Assembly: GCF_900119365.1 (NCBI RefSeq)
Contig: NZ_FPJO01000042.1
Span: 4,631 to 45,892 of the forward strand
Length of the DNA stretch: 41,262 nt
Reading direction: 5' to 3'
Origin: Streptomyces atratus
GTDB lineage: Bacteria; Actinomycetota; Actinomycetes; Streptomycetales; Streptomycetaceae
Shown here: one piece after another, positions 1 to 8,687 of the stretch
How the letters are laid out: every line of letters begins with the position of its first letter
Position numbering within the stretch: the first letter of the stretch is position 1
The notes under the pieces: model-generated
Seen by the model: only the letters and a program-made list of their open reading frames with translations
Told to the model about the DNA's origin: nothing
The model's database searches: none
Program-made: the position numbers and the translations under genes

Positions 1-627
1 GCCTTCCAGAAGAACCAGGGCCTCCAGGCCGACGGCGTCGCCGGTCCGGCCACCTGGAAGGCTCTGGTCACCGCGCCCACCGGCGCCCGGCCCGACACCG
101 GCCAAACCGCCCAGCCCGGCCCCGCCGGGTACTCGTTGAAGTTCACCAAGAACCAGAAGCACCCGATGTACTCGACCCTTGCCCTCGTCCATAACGGCAA
201 GGCGGTCAAGAGCTACCGCGCCAACTCCGGCATGGGCAGCAAGGACACCTGCCTCTCCAACGAGGGCTGGCTGCCCAACGGGACCTACAAGGTCAAGGGG
301 CACGAGACCAACCGCGGAGGGTGGAACTACAACCCCAATGTGCAGATCCGGGGCTACGCCATCCAGCTCGAAAACAAGACCTGCACGCCCGCGCCCGGCC
401 AGAAGCCCGTCGAGCGCACCGACATGTTCATCCACAGCGAGATGCTCGCCGACGGCACGCAGGCCGTCGACGTTCCCCTCAAGGAAGACGACTTCTGGCG
501 CTGGGACGCCGACTTCGACTACAAGTCCAACGGCTGCATCAAGCTCAAGCCCACCGACCTCAAGGACCTGTTCTCCCGCCTCGACCAAGCCGGCTGGCCG
601 AAGAACCTGACCCTCCAAGTCGGCTGA
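1..627 (+). CDS. L,D-transpeptidase (YkuD fold) with peptidoglycan-binding domain, 5' end outside window
   Basis: The reading frame is open from base 1, so the start lies upstream. The first ~25 codons match the end of a PG_binding_1 repeat (LQADGVAGPATWKAL). A Pro/Ala/Gly linker follows, then a catalytic YkuD-like domain with a histidine in FIHSEM and the nucleophile motif SNGCIK, the counterpart of the family S-x-GC-(I/V)-(R/K). Such enzymes make or remodel 3-3 peptidoglycan cross-links outside the membrane; the signal peptide would be in the missing part. Variation at the conserved HGT (here HSE) is common in actinobacterial members. A strong hairpin follows immediately, so this is probably the last gene of its transcript. 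Confidence 0.85.
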   Translation, partial: AFQKNQGLQADGVAGPATWKALVTAPTGARPDTGQTAQPGPAGYSLKFTKNQKHPMYSTLALVHNGKAVKSYRANSGMGSKDTCLSNEGWLPNGTYKVKGHETNRGGWNYNPNVQIRGYAIQLENKTCTPAPGQKPVERTDMFIHSEMLADGTQAVDVPLKEDDFWRWDADFDYKSNGCIKLKPTDLKDLFSRLDQAGWPKNLTLQVG

Positions 628-642
628 CACCTGCGCCACCTA

Positions 643-685
643 CGCCTGGTGGGCGGCACCCCATGAGGGTGCCGCCCACCAGGCG
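643..685 (+). terminator. Strong intrinsic hairpin terminator
   Basis: An 18-bp perfect inverted repeat (643-660 with 668-685, arm CGCCTGGTGGGCGGCACC) with a 7-nt loop starts 15 bases after the transpeptidase stop. No U-tract follows, as is normal for Streptomyces terminators. Confidence 0.9.
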
Positions 686-995
686 TTTCGCGGGGGCGAC
701 ACCACTGGGGTACCGCCCACCATCGCTGATGGAGTGTCAGGCGGGATGGTGAGGCCGTTCCTCAGCGATGGTGCGGCCACCGGTCCCGAGGGGCAGCGCA
801 TCACCGGCCGCCCCGGCCGCCGGGCTCCCGTGCAGCGGGTCCGCAGCGGGGTGACGGCGCGGCGGCCGGGATCGTGGTGTGGGAGCAGCGTGCTGGCCCT
901 GGCCTGCGGTGGTCGGGCCTGCGGTCGGCCCACGCCAGCCCCGCGGTCGGGCGGAGGGTGACCTGGATGTCCACGCTCAGCGTCGATCCGCAGGC
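686..995. other. Gap without a convincing gene; 11-bp inverted repeat at 719-772
   Basis: No reading frame here has both a ribosome site and good codon bias. The only structure is a perfect 11-bp inverted repeat, ACCATCGCTGA (719-729) and TCAGCGATGGT (762-772), separated by 32 bases. It could be a degenerate insertion-sequence end or a weak second terminator; nothing decides between them. Confidence 0.4.
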
Positions 996-1127
996 TCAGG
1001 CAGCCGAGGCCCTGACACGCCCCTTGCCCCGGTAGTCCGGGGTCTGCGTCTTCATCTGGGACTGCTTGTGCTGCCCGGTACGCGTCGTGGTCGTGGCGGA
1101 GGTCGTCTTCTTCTCTTTGACGGACAC
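996..1127 (-). CDS. Possible 43-aa Lys/Thr/Arg-rich small protein
   Basis: A GTG-started frame begins 23 bases after the lipoprotein stop on the same strand. Roughly nine in ten third codon positions are G or C, higher than expected for a chance frame. The product begins VSVKEKKTT and ends RVRASAA, and is strongly basic with no membrane segment. A GGAG lies about 10 bases before the GTG, farther than ideal. No family is recognised. It may be a small protein co-transcribed with the lipoprotein, or the remnant of a longer gene. Confidence 0.35.
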   Translation of the reverse strand: MSVKEKKTTSATTTTRTGQHKQSQMKTQTPDYRGKGRVRASAA

Positions 1128-1150
1128 GGCCCCGCTACTCCGACGGAGCG

Positions 1151-2038
1151 TCAGCCCGCCCAGACCTCGGCCTCGTCGGCCGGGACGGTGGTGGCCAGGC
1201 CCAGTTCCTTGCGGGCGGCGACCGACTTGTTCGGGTTGATGTCGGTGAACGCCGGGGCGTAGGCGATGTAGAACGTGTCGGCGTCGGCGGCGTTCGCGGC
1301 CTTCTTCCAGTTCCCGGCCGCCTTCGTCAGCGTCGCGCGGAGCTTGCCGACCTCGGTGCCCTCGATGCCGTCCAGGCCCTTGACGTGTGCGTCGAGGGCG
1401 GCCGCGACGGCCTTGGCCTGCGCCTTGTAGCCGGCCAGGTCGTCCTCGACGGCGTCCTTCTCGGACTGGTTCGCCCACAGGGCCTCGTAGACCGCGTTCG
1501 AACCGTTGAGGTACGTGGTCTGCTCGGGCTTGAGGGACTTCGCGGTGCCCAGCGAACCGCTGAACGTGCCCTTCTCCACGGTGTAGGTGCAGCTCACCGC
1601 GCGGTCACCCGTCGCCCAGCTCTCCTTGGTCGGGGTGTAGTAGAAGAGGGCGACGCCCTTGGGGAGCGCCCAGGTGTCCGGGGCGTACTTCTGCGCCTCG
1701 ACCGGGCAGCGGGTGTCCGCGATCGTCGAGACCCCGTCGTCGCCGGGGTACCCCTTGCCCTTGTCGATCGCGAACTCGCCGACGACCTGGCCCTCGTGCG
1801 CCTCGTCGCAGGGCACGATCTCGACGGCGTACGCCGTCCCCTCGACCTTGCCGTTCGGGTTGTAGCAGTCGCCGATGTCCAGCGAGAACACCGAGCGCTG
1901 ACGAGTCACCTTCTTCGCGCTGTCCTTGGCGCTGTCGACGGCGTCGGAGACGTCCGAGCATCCCACCGCACCGATCGCGAGCAGGGCGGCAACGGCAGAT
2001 ATGCCGCGAAGGGAACGATACTGAGCACCGATTTTCAT
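1151..2038 (-). CDS. Septum-formation family lipoprotein
   Basis: The 295-aa product starts MKIGAQYRS and has a hydrophobic stretch ending in lipobox AIGAVGC (Cys ~27), so it should be anchored outside the membrane. The body carries the actinobacterial 'septum formation' pattern: VFSLDIGDCYNPNG, then VPCDEAHEGQVVGEF, then paired cysteines in DTRCPVEAQKY and AVSCTYTV, giving the usual disulfide-stabilised fold. The C-terminal third (about residues 170-295) is a helical Ala/Lys/Asp-rich region. The precise role of the family is unknown; members occur near septation and envelope genes. The ATG at 2038 is favoured because it directly precedes the signal peptide. Confidence 0.8.
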   Translation of the reverse strand: MKIGAQYRSLRGISAVAALLAIGAVGCSDVSDAVDSAKDSAKKVTRQRSVFSLDIGDCYNPNGKVEGTAYAVEIVPCDEAHEGQVVGEFAIDKGKGYPGDDGVSTIADTRCPVEAQKYAPDTWALPKGVALFYYTPTKESWATGDRAVSCTYTVEKGTFSGSLGTAKSLKPEQTTYLNGSNAVYEALWANQSEKDAVEDDLAGYKAQAKAVAAALDAHVKGLDGIEGTEVGKLRATLTKAAGNWKKAANAADADTFYIAYAPAFTDINPNKSVAARKELGLATTVPADEAEVWAG

Positions 2039-2291
2039 GACGTGTACATCCCATTAAGTGATCTTTATGAAGGTCGCGCGCATCGTATGCCATTCCTGTG
2101 GCCCAGTTACACGAAGGCCCTCACCTCATCGCGGCGCCCCTGACTCGCGGCGGGCCGCGAGGGTTGCATCCGGGCTGCTCACAGGTGACCTGCCTTCGCC
2201 GATTGAGGACGGCGAAACAGACCCTTAAAGACGATACCGGTGACTTTGTTGGTGGTGGGTCGTTGGGTGTGGTGTGCCAAGGCCTGGACAG

Positions 2292-2399
2292 GTGAAGTCG
2301 TCGGGTGAGCGGTTGTCGGACCGGATCGCTCTGGGTGTGCTGACGCGGGTGTTTCCGCCCGAGTTGGTGGATGAGGTGGTTGTTGAACCTTCCGCTTGA
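2292..2399 (+). mobile_element. 5' remnant of an IS4-type transposase gene (36 codons)
   Basis: GTG at 2292 opens a frame reading VKSSGERLSDRIALGVLTRV then FPPELVDEVVVE before a stop at 2397. This matches the N-terminal domain of actinobacterial IS4-type transposases, the same family as the transposase at the right edge, which has the corresponding MPFELVDAVL. Homology ends abruptly at the stop. The flanks 2039-2291 and 2400-2658 show no other supported gene; the right flank should hold the promoter of the ATPase gene at 2659. The fragment marks an old insertion or deletion at the left border of the defence island. Confidence 0.6.
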
Positions 2400-2658
2400 T
2401 CGTGGACACCTGGAAACTGGGACGTGAGAGCCCAGAGGAAGCAGTGCCAGGTGGGAAGCAAGTACACGAAGCGGTACTCCTCTGCGGCATCCCCGCGATC
2501 GACAGCACCCACAGTGACGGCAAGATCCACGTACCGTCCACCGAATGTGCCCGTACACTGACGCAGCGTAGGGGTCGCGCTACTGGGGCGCGCCGCCGCA
2601 CGCCCGTCGCGGTTTCCCCATACACGCCTCCACGCCCCAATCCTGCGCCACCGTACGC

Positions 2659-3099
2659 ATGTTCGCTCAGCAGCTCTCCTCCACCCGCCGCGGCGCCCGC
2701 CTGGCCCAGCTCCTGGCCATGGAACAGCTGACCGCCTGGGAGATGTCACCCGCCGTCATCGAACGAGCAGAGCACATCGTCGCGGAGCTGTCGTCGAACG
2801 CGGCGCTGCACGGCCGTGTCCAGGGCCGCGACTTCCTGCTGGCACTGACGCTGGACGACGCGGCCGGCACCCTGCGCATCGCGGTGAGCGACACGCGGGG
2901 CGAGTGCCGTCCCGCGATCCCCCAAGGTCAGGATCCGGACGACGAGTCGGGCCGCGGCCTGCTCCTGGTCGAGGCCCTGGCCGACCGCTGGGGCACGGAG
3001 CCCCGCCCTCCCTCCGGCAAGACCGTCTGGGCGGAGATCAGCCAGCACGGCGAGGGTCCGAAGACGGATTCCGGCCAATCAGGCAGCCAATGCCGTTGA
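2659..3099 (+). CDS. RsbW-like ATP-binding protein (HATPase_c_2)
   Basis: This 146-aa single-domain protein belongs to the GHKL ATPase fold used by anti-sigma-factor kinases. The N-box is ELSSNAALHG (residues ~43-52), followed by a D-TRG segment and the G2 box GRGLLLVEALADRWG (~97-111). Streptomyces encodes dozens of such proteins; they phosphorylate or bind anti-anti-sigma factors, or act as regulatory partners of neighbouring DNA-binding proteins, but no partner is adjacent here. The start is the ATG at 2659; no convincing ribosome site is visible, so a nearby upstream start cannot be excluded. The protein may regulate the island or simply be a chromosomal neighbour. Confidence 0.8.
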   Translation: MFAQQLSSTRRGARLAQLLAMEQLTAWEMSPAVIERAEHIVAELSSNAALHGRVQGRDFLLALTLDDAAGTLRIAVSDTRGECRPAIPQGQDPDDESGRGLLLVEALADRWGTEPRPPSGKTVWAEISQHGEGPKTDSGQSGSQCR

Positions 3100-3114
3100 G
3101 GACCGCCAAACGCT

Positions 3115-3144
3115 TTGAGTGACGGCATCCGGTCGGCCTACGCT
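3115..3144 (+). promoter_or_regulatory. Candidate promoter of the 3214 gene
   Basis: TTGAGT (3115-3120), an 18-base spacer and TACGCT (3139-3144) fit the TTGAcn / TAnnnT pattern of vegetative Streptomyces promoters. The element lies about 70 bases before the preferred start at 3214 and just after the stop of the ATPase gene. Confidence 0.45.
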
Positions 3145-3213
3145 CCGTCAACGGATCACGGCGCCCCCGAGCGCCACACCACGCCACCCCGCCACTCAAC
3201 AGGAGTGTGTCCC

Positions 3214-4500
3214 TTGCCTTTCCCGCCCGGTGACATGGTCGCCGCCTTCGGCAGACACCTGCACTTGAAGAGCCTGGAACAGGCTCTGTGCGACCGTCAT
3301 CCCGAGCTGGCCGACCGGGTGCACTTCGACGACGTGAACCGCCTGATGCATCTGAAGGTCACGTTGTCCGGCAAACGCTCGGTCGCTCTGGCGCAGGTAC
3401 GTATGGGGTACACGATCGTCTGGGCGGTGCTGGATCCGGTTCTGAACAGTGAGCCGTCGGTCTGGCCGCTGGACACGCCCGACAAGGTACTCGTCGACGG
3501 CCTGCACGCCGTGGCGTCGGCGCACCTCACCGGCGTACCGGTTGCCTCACCATGGCGCTGGAACGAGAGCGAGGCGTCCGACATGACCGAGCTGGCCGAC
3601 CTCCTGGATGCGCGGGGTGTGCGAGTGCGGCGCGTGGCGGCGGGGAACGGCTATTTCCCGTACGGGCCCCGCCACTCGCCGAAACTCGACATCGTGGGCG
3701 GACGTGATGGCAGCTTCGTCGAGGCCGAGTTCCCCGACGCGTTCGTCCGCGTCTCGCTCAAGCCCGCCCTCGGCTGGCTGGTGGATGTGTACCTCGCAGA
3801 ATGCGGGGCTTGGGGCCGTGTCGATCTGGGCTGGAACCTGTGGCGCAGCACGCGGCCCGGGCCAGGGGTACCCCGTGCGGACGCGTCGGTGGCGGACATC
3901 GCCGAGGTGCTCGGCAAGGGCCTGAATGCCTGGGACGTGGAGGTGCCGTACGAGCCGGCCGACCGCGGAGAACCGGTTTCCGCCGAGCGCCGGTCCGAAT
4001 GGCAGGAGTCCCTCTTCGCGGACGAAGCCGCCCTGCCCGAGTCGCCGGCGGACGTCGACGTCGACCTCGGTCAGCTCATCGAGGATTCCGCGCCGAGGAC
4101 GTCGCGACGCTCGACCAGCCCCCTGCACATGACCGACACGGTTCTCGAGCAGCTGACGGCATTCGGCTTCGAGGACCTCGAAGAGGGGGACGCCGAACAG
4201 CCCATCCGGTCCGATACGTTCCACATCGAGTGGCACGACCGAGCCAAGAACCTTTCCACTTCCGAGGTTCAGCGGCTGAACGGCCTGGCCGCGGCGGCCG
4301 GTGAGGACACACCCAAGCGGCTCATCGTGATCACAACAACCGGTATCAGTCGCCCGGCAGCGGCCTTCGCCGACACCGCCAAGGCGTTTGTCTTCTTCGT
4401 CGACCGCACAGCGGACAAGCTGATGGGCCTGAACTCACGGGCTCGGGAGGCGCTCTTGCCCCATACGAACCCGGCCGAGCGAGGGCTGGAGCCCTGGTAG
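3214..4500 (+). CDS. Unrecognised protein with Mrr-like C-terminal domain
   Basis: The start is TTG 3214, because AGGAG (3201-3205) lies 8 bases before it and a candidate promoter lies just upstream; an in-frame TTG at 3115 has no such support. The 428-aa product has an alpha/beta N-terminal part (to about residue 260) that I do not recognise, an acidic linker, and a C-terminal ~95 residues resembling the second half of Mrr-type endonuclease domains, including RLIVITTTGISRPAAAFAD (Mrr: VTTxGFxxxAxxFA). At the position of the catalytic Q-x-K strand it reads FHIEWHDRAK, so nuclease activity is doubtful. The protein may be a modified-DNA sensor or a degenerate nuclease. Convergent with the EVE gene (23-base gap). 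Confidence 0.6.
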   Translation: MPFPPGDMVAAFGRHLHLKSLEQALCDRHPELADRVHFDDVNRLMHLKVTLSGKRSVALAQVRMGYTIVWAVLDPVLNSEPSVWPLDTPDKVLVDGLHAVASAHLTGVPVASPWRWNESEASDMTELADLLDARGVRVRRVAAGNGYFPYGPRHSPKLDIVGGRDGSFVEAEFPDAFVRVSLKPALGWLVDVYLAECGAWGRVDLGWNLWRSTRPGPGVPRADASVADIAEVLGKGLNAWDVEVPYEPADRGEPVSAERRSEWQESLFADEAALPESPADVDVDLGQLIEDSAPRTSRRSTSPLHMTDTVLEQLTAFGFEDLEEGDAEQPIRSDTFHIEWHDRAKNLSTSEVQRLNGLAAAAGEDTPKRLIVITTTGISRPAAAFADTAKAFVFFVDRTADKLMGLNSRAREALLPHTNPAERGLEPW

Positions 4501-4523
4501 CCGTCCTGCCCGCGACGGTCGCG

Positions 4524-4923
4524 TCACAGACCGGCCCGCTCCAGCAGGATCTTCAACGCCCCCGGCTTGACCTTCTGCACGGACCGAACCTGGCCGAGTT
4601 CCATCTCGTCCCGGCCCACCGGGCTGCCGTACAAGGCATCGGTGGGTTCGGGCAGTAGGGTCGCCTCGACCCGATAGCCGAACTCCGGGTCGTCGGGGTC
4701 CTCCCGCGGTTTGCTGTCGACCTCGGCCACCGCCGCCACCCCCGACTCCGGATGGCTGAAGAACAACCACAGTCGGTCGCCCGGGCTCCATGCGGTTACG
4801 TCGGCTGAGCCAGAAATCGCTCTTCGGGTCATCGTGGGCAAGACGGCGCATGGTCTCCTTGCCGGCCGGCTCCCCGTCGAGGGTGTCCTTGTTCGGATTC
4901 AGGATGTAAATCCAGTCCTGCAC
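4524..4923 (-). pseudogene. Stand-alone EVE-domain (PUA-like) protein, frameshifted
   Basis: GTG 4923, preceded by GGGAGA, starts a frame reading VQDWIYILNPNKD ... SDFWLSRR, the usual beginning of an EVE domain. The rest of the domain (TAWSPGDRLWLFFSHPESGV ... through LKILLERAGL) continues in the next frame to the stop at 4524. The switch lies near 4790-4812, where one extra base (or two missing) separates the halves. EVE domains bind modified bases and often accompany Mcr-type restriction genes, consistent with mcrB starting divergently 139 bases away. The frame is broken here, so the product is predicted non-functional unless this is a sequencing error. Confidence 0.75.
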
Positions 4924-5062
4924 GATCTCTCCCGTCGCCGTGGCGCTCGCTGCCCAGGAACCGGCCTCGCCGTGCTGAGCATCGTGCCAGCCACCTGAGT
5001 CGCATGCAGGAAGTTGCCCAACCTCGCCAGCCGCTGAGAACGCCACCTCGCGCTCCGGCATC

Positions 5063-7177
5063 ATGGCCTCCATGACGAACGGGGTGGATGTGCGCACGGC
5101 TGCGGCCGAGTTCGACCGGACCGCCGTGGCGGACGCCGAGTCGGCTGCCGAGGACGAGCGCAAGCAGGTGCTGTCCCAGTTTCCGCTGGAGGAGTGGGCG
5201 GAACTGCCGCTGGAGCGCTACGCCCTCGGGCAGGCCGCGCCGCCCGGGTCGGGGCCGACGTACTGCCGGCTGCTGGAGTTCCTCACCCCGAATCTGGGCA
5301 GCATCAGGGGCGGCAGTGCCGCGAAACACATCATGTACCACCACGTCTCCGGTGAATGGCGGCTGGCCGCTCCCCTGCGCGGCATGGACTCACAGGACGC
5401 CTGGGCGGAACTGCGCGGTCAGTTCGTCCGGGCCTTCGACGCCGCCGGGGCGGGAGACTTCGATGCCTTGGACGACCTCGAAGTGCTGCGGTACGGGCCG
5501 ACGTTGGTGACGAAGTCCCTGGCGACCTACTTCCCACAGCACTTCCTGCCGATCTACGCGGCCGAGCATCTGCGGACGTTCGTCACGCTGCTCGGTGGCG
5601 AGACGCAGGCCGGCGTTCCCGCCTTGCGCACGAACCGTCAACTGCGAGAACTCGTGTGGAGCCGTGAGGAGTTCGAGGGCTGGACGGAGCAGGAGGTGAT
5701 GCGCTTCCTGTACAAGCACTTCAATCCTCGGCAACGCACCATCTGGAAGATCGCCCCCGGCGAGCGCGGCCGCCTGTGGGAGGAATGCCGGGACAGCGAG
5801 TTCATCTGCGTCGGGTGGGACGAGCTTGGCGATCTCGGCCAGTACCAGAGCGACACCGAACTGAAGCAGGCCCTGGACGCGCACTGGCCGCGCAGCAGCG
5901 GCGGCGGCAGCCTGACCCTCGCCCGCCGGCTGCTGGCCTTCCGGGACCTGGAGTCGGGAGACCGGGTCGTCGCCAACCGCGGGATGGACGAGGTCCTGGC
6001 CACCGGCAGGGTCGACGGGAGCTACCGCTACGCCCCGGACCGGCCGGAGTTCCACCACGTCGTCCCGGTGGTTTGGGACCTCTCCCACGCGCAGAAACTG
6101 TCGAAGCCCCAGCGCGGGTGGCGGTCCACCTTCGCCAAGGTCGACCCGTCCCTCTTCGCCAGGTTCACCGCACACAACGCCGGCTCCCACTCCGCCCCGG
6201 GTACGGGCCAGGCGCAGGCGGGCGCGCCGGTCGCGCTGCCCGATGACGTGCAGGTCGTACTGGACGCGCTGGAGCGCAAGGGTCAGGTGATCCTGCACGG
6301 GCCGCCCGGTACGGGCAAGACCCGGCTCGCGCTCGGCGCCGCCCTCGCCCTGGACGGCCGCGCGGACGTGCTCGGTACCGACGCCCGCCAACATGCCGAG
6401 GCGCAGGCCGAGATGCTGCATGGCGACCGTGTCCGCATGGTCACCTTCCATCCCTCCTACGGCTACGAGGACTTCGTCGAGGGGTTCAAGCCGGACCTGA
6501 GCGCCACCGGCCCGGGGCTCACCCTCGCCCTCACGGACGGCCTGTTCCACAGCCTGTGCAGCCGGGCCGCCGCCCATCCCGACCAGAAGTTCCTGCTGGT
6601 CGTCGACGAGATCAACCGCGGTGACCTGCCGCGGATCTTCGGCGAGTTGATCACGCTCCTCGAACTCGACAAGCGGAACCTGCCGGTCGCCCTGCCCATC
6701 AGCAAGCGCCGCTTCTCCGTACCGCCGAACGTCCGGGTCATCGGCACGATGAACACCGCCGACCGTAGCATCAGCCACCTGGACGCCGCGGTTCGCCGCC
6801 GCTTCGCCTTCCTGCCCGTGGGCCCGGACCCGGACGCGGTGTCCGGAACCGTCGGCCCTCTGGACCTGGCCGCGTTCTTCGAGTCCCTCAACACCCGCAT
6901 CGCCCGCCATCTGGACGCCGACCACCAGATCGGGCACGCCTACCTACTGCGGGACGGTGAGCCGATCGCCACCGAGGAGGATCTGGCCGCGGCCTTCCAC
7001 CACGAGGTGATCCCGCTTCTGGAGGACTACTGCCTCGGCCGGGCGGAACTGCTGCACCGTATCCTCGGCGGCCTGGTCGACGCCGAAACCGGGCGTCCGC
7101 TCCTCATGCCCCCGCAGGACCTGGCGGACGCGCTGGCGACCGAGTTCACCAGCGGCGTTCCCGGCCCGGATGCCTGA
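5063..7177 (+). CDS. mcrB: McrB-like AAA+ GTPase, system 1, with EVE-like sensor region
   Basis: This 704-aa protein would be the motor and recognition subunit of a modification-dependent (type IV) restriction enzyme. Residues 1-220 are an unrecognised helical region. Residues ~228-370 (IWKIAPGERG ... ESGDRVVANRGMDEVLATG) resemble the EVE/PUA-like modules that bind modified bases in McrB N-termini. The AAA+ domain has Walker A GPPGTGKT (~412), the McrB-typical FHPSYGYEDFVEGF, Walker B LLVVDEINRGD (~512), the MNTADRS sensor segment and the arginine-rich VRRRFAF. It overlaps mcrC by 8 bases, indicating translational coupling. ATG 5063 is in frame with a second ATG at 5072; no strong ribosome site separates them. 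Confidence 0.9.
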   Translation: MASMTNGVDVRTAAAEFDRTAVADAESAAEDERKQVLSQFPLEEWAELPLERYALGQAAPPGSGPTYCRLLEFLTPNLGSIRGGSAAKHIMYHHVSGEWRLAAPLRGMDSQDAWAELRGQFVRAFDAAGAGDFDALDDLEVLRYGPTLVTKSLATYFPQHFLPIYAAEHLRTFVTLLGGETQAGVPALRTNRQLRELVWSREEFEGWTEQEVMRFLYKHFNPRQRTIWKIAPGERGRLWEECRDSEFICVGWDELGDLGQYQSDTELKQALDAHWPRSSGGGSLTLARRLLAFRDLESGDRVVANRGMDEVLATGRVDGSYRYAPDRPEFHHVVPVVWDLSHAQKLSKPQRGWRSTFAKVDPSLFARFTAHNAGSHSAPGTGQAQAGAPVALPDDVQVVLDALERKGQVILHGPPGTGKTRLALGAALALDGRADVLGTDARQHAEAQAEMLHGDRVRMVTFHPSYGYEDFVEGFKPDLSATGPGLTLALTDGLFHSLCSRAAAHPDQKFLLVVDEINRGDLPRIFGELITLLELDKRNLPVALPISKRRFSVPPNVRVIGTMNTADRSISHLDAAVRRRFAFLPVGPDPDAVSGTVGPLDLAAFFESLNTRIARHLDADHQIGHAYLLRDGEPIATEEDLAAAFHHEVIPLLEDYCLGRAELLHRILGGLVDAETGRPLLMPPQDLADALATEFTSGVPGPDA

Positions 7178-8413
7178 CCGCACCCCGGTCCAGCTCGGCG
7201 AGTACGAGTCCGCCCCGCTGGAGCCCGATCAGCTCACTCCCCGGGACGTCGACCGTCTGCACGCCCTCCAGGCACGGGGCTGCCTGACCCTGACCCCGGA
7301 CCGTACCGGGTGGCGACTCAAGGCCGACGCGACCGTCGGGGTCCTGGTCCTGGACCGTGTCCGCGTGGTCATCGCACCCAAGTTCGCCATTCCGGGAGAG
7401 CAGCTCATGAGCTGGCTCGCCTACGCCCTCGGCACGCCCGTCCCTGCGACGGCCAGGCGGTGGGCCACCGGCCCTGACGGTTACGCCGACCTGGTCGCCG
7501 CCGCCCTGCTCGAACAGTGCGAGCGGCTACTGCGGGAGGGACTGCGCCGGGACTACGTACGCCGCCGGAGTGTCGAACCGGTGCTCCGGGGACGCCTGGA
7601 CGTCGCCGCCCAGGCCACCCGCCGCTACGGGCAATTGGACCATCTGCACGTCCGCACCTTCGACCGGGAGGCGGACATCTGGGACAACCGCGTTCTGGGG
7701 AGCGCGCTGAAAGCGGCGCTCAGCCTGACCGCCAGTCCCGACCTTGCTCGTGCTCTGCACGGCGCCGCCGGTGTCTTTCCGCAGGCCCCGACCCCGGCCG
7801 CGGCGCTCCGCGCTCTGGACCGCACCCACTACACACGCCTGAACGCCCGCTACCAGCCCGCCCACACCTGGGCCCGCCTGCTGCTGCGCGGTGGCGGTGT
7901 GACCGACCTGCTCACCGACCACGGCACCACGGCGGACGGCCTCCTGCTCGCCATGCCCGCGCTCTGGGAAGCCGTCGTCCGCCGTCTCGGCACCGAGGCC
8001 GTCGGCCCTCACGGCGGCCACGCCGTACCCGGCGGAAGCGGCGTCGGCATCACAGTCCGCGGAGACCTGGGCAGCGCCTCGACCTTCCGGCCCGATCTCC
8101 TGCTCAGCCTTCCAGGACACGACACGACACGGCACTTCGCACGCTGCTGCCCTTGGACGCCAAGTACAAGCGTTACGACCGCCACGGCGTGAGCGCGGCC
8201 GACGTCCACCAGCTCCTCACCTACGGCAGCGGCTACACGTCCGCCGATGCCCCGACGGCCGTCATCGTCCATCCCCAGCCGGGCAGTCACGCCCAGCGAA
8301 CCCTCCAGGTACGCGGCCCCAAAGGCCTGTTGGGCATCATCCACGTCCTGGGTGTCGACACCCGCACCACGCCCGACCAGGCGACGGCCTGGATCGGCTC
8401 AGTACTGCGCTGA
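7170..8413 (+). pseudogene. mcrC: McrC nuclease subunit, system 1, frameshifted before the DAK motif
   Basis: ATG 7170 overlaps the mcrB stop. The frame is a clear McrC: N-terminal McrBC-binding region, then STFRPDLLLSLPG carrying the first catalytic Asp of the PD-(D/E)XK site. It then runs into GHDTTRHFARCCP and ends at 8192. The true continuation, LLPLDAKYKRYDRHG with the D-x-K catalytic pair, follows in another frame to the stop at 8413. The switch falls on three tandem GACAC units (8116-8130). Removing one unit restores GHDTALRTLLPLDAKYKR exactly. As written, the 340-aa product lacks the nuclease lysine, so system 1 should be unable to cut. Confidence 0.88.
8116..8130 (+). repeat. (GACAC)3 pentanucleotide repeat inside mcrC
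   Basis: Three perfect tandem GACAC copies lie exactly where the mcrC frame breaks, followed by a near copy GGCAC. Because five is not a multiple of three, gain or loss of one unit shifts the frame; two copies would give an intact McrC. Confidence 0.85.
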
Positions 8414-8531
8414 CCGTCACAGGCTGCCCGGTCGGTGACGGCCGTCGTGGGCGGTGAGGTGCCTGGGGGGACGGTCGGCACGGCGGATCGGTCGGCCGAA
8501 CGCATTTCCGTTCCGGGCAAGACACCCGAAC

Positions 8532-8543
8532 GTGTGTACACAC
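8532..8543. promoter_or_regulatory. Perfect 12-bp palindrome, possible operator
   Basis: GTGTGTACACAC lies about 30 bases upstream of a TTGACG box and 145 bases before the SMC-like gene. The surrounding region (8414-8687) carries no gene. Its left part holds a 7-bp inverted repeat CCGTCAC/GTGACGG (8414-8420, 8435-8441) that may act as a weak terminator for mcrC. Confidence 0.4.
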
Positions 8544-8573
8544 ATCAACACGTCGTGAATTCATATAGGCCTG

Positions 8574-8603
8574 TTGACGTCGCTAACAAACTTCCGCCAT
8601 GCT
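8574..8603 (+). promoter_or_regulatory. Candidate promoter of the SMC-like operon
   Basis: TTGACG (8574-8579) is a good -35 box. CATGCT (8598-8603), 18 bases downstream, is a mediocre -10. This places transcription start about 75 bases before the ATG at 8688. Confidence 0.35.
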
Positions 8604-8687
8604 CGGATTAACAACGGCTCACCGTCCCCTCGCGTCGCCTTGGGCACGCCCGCCGCAGCCATCCAGAGCACCCAAGGAATCCGAGCC

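Noticed and set aside
967..1035. A 22-aa plus-strand frame with GGAGGG upstream
   Set aside because: It is very short, overlaps the better-biased minus-strand frame at 996-1127, and has no context.
7170..8413. Programmed ribosomal frameshifting in mcrC
   Set aside because: No slippery heptamer or downstream structure is seen, and a one-unit change of the GACAC repeat explains the frame break exactly.
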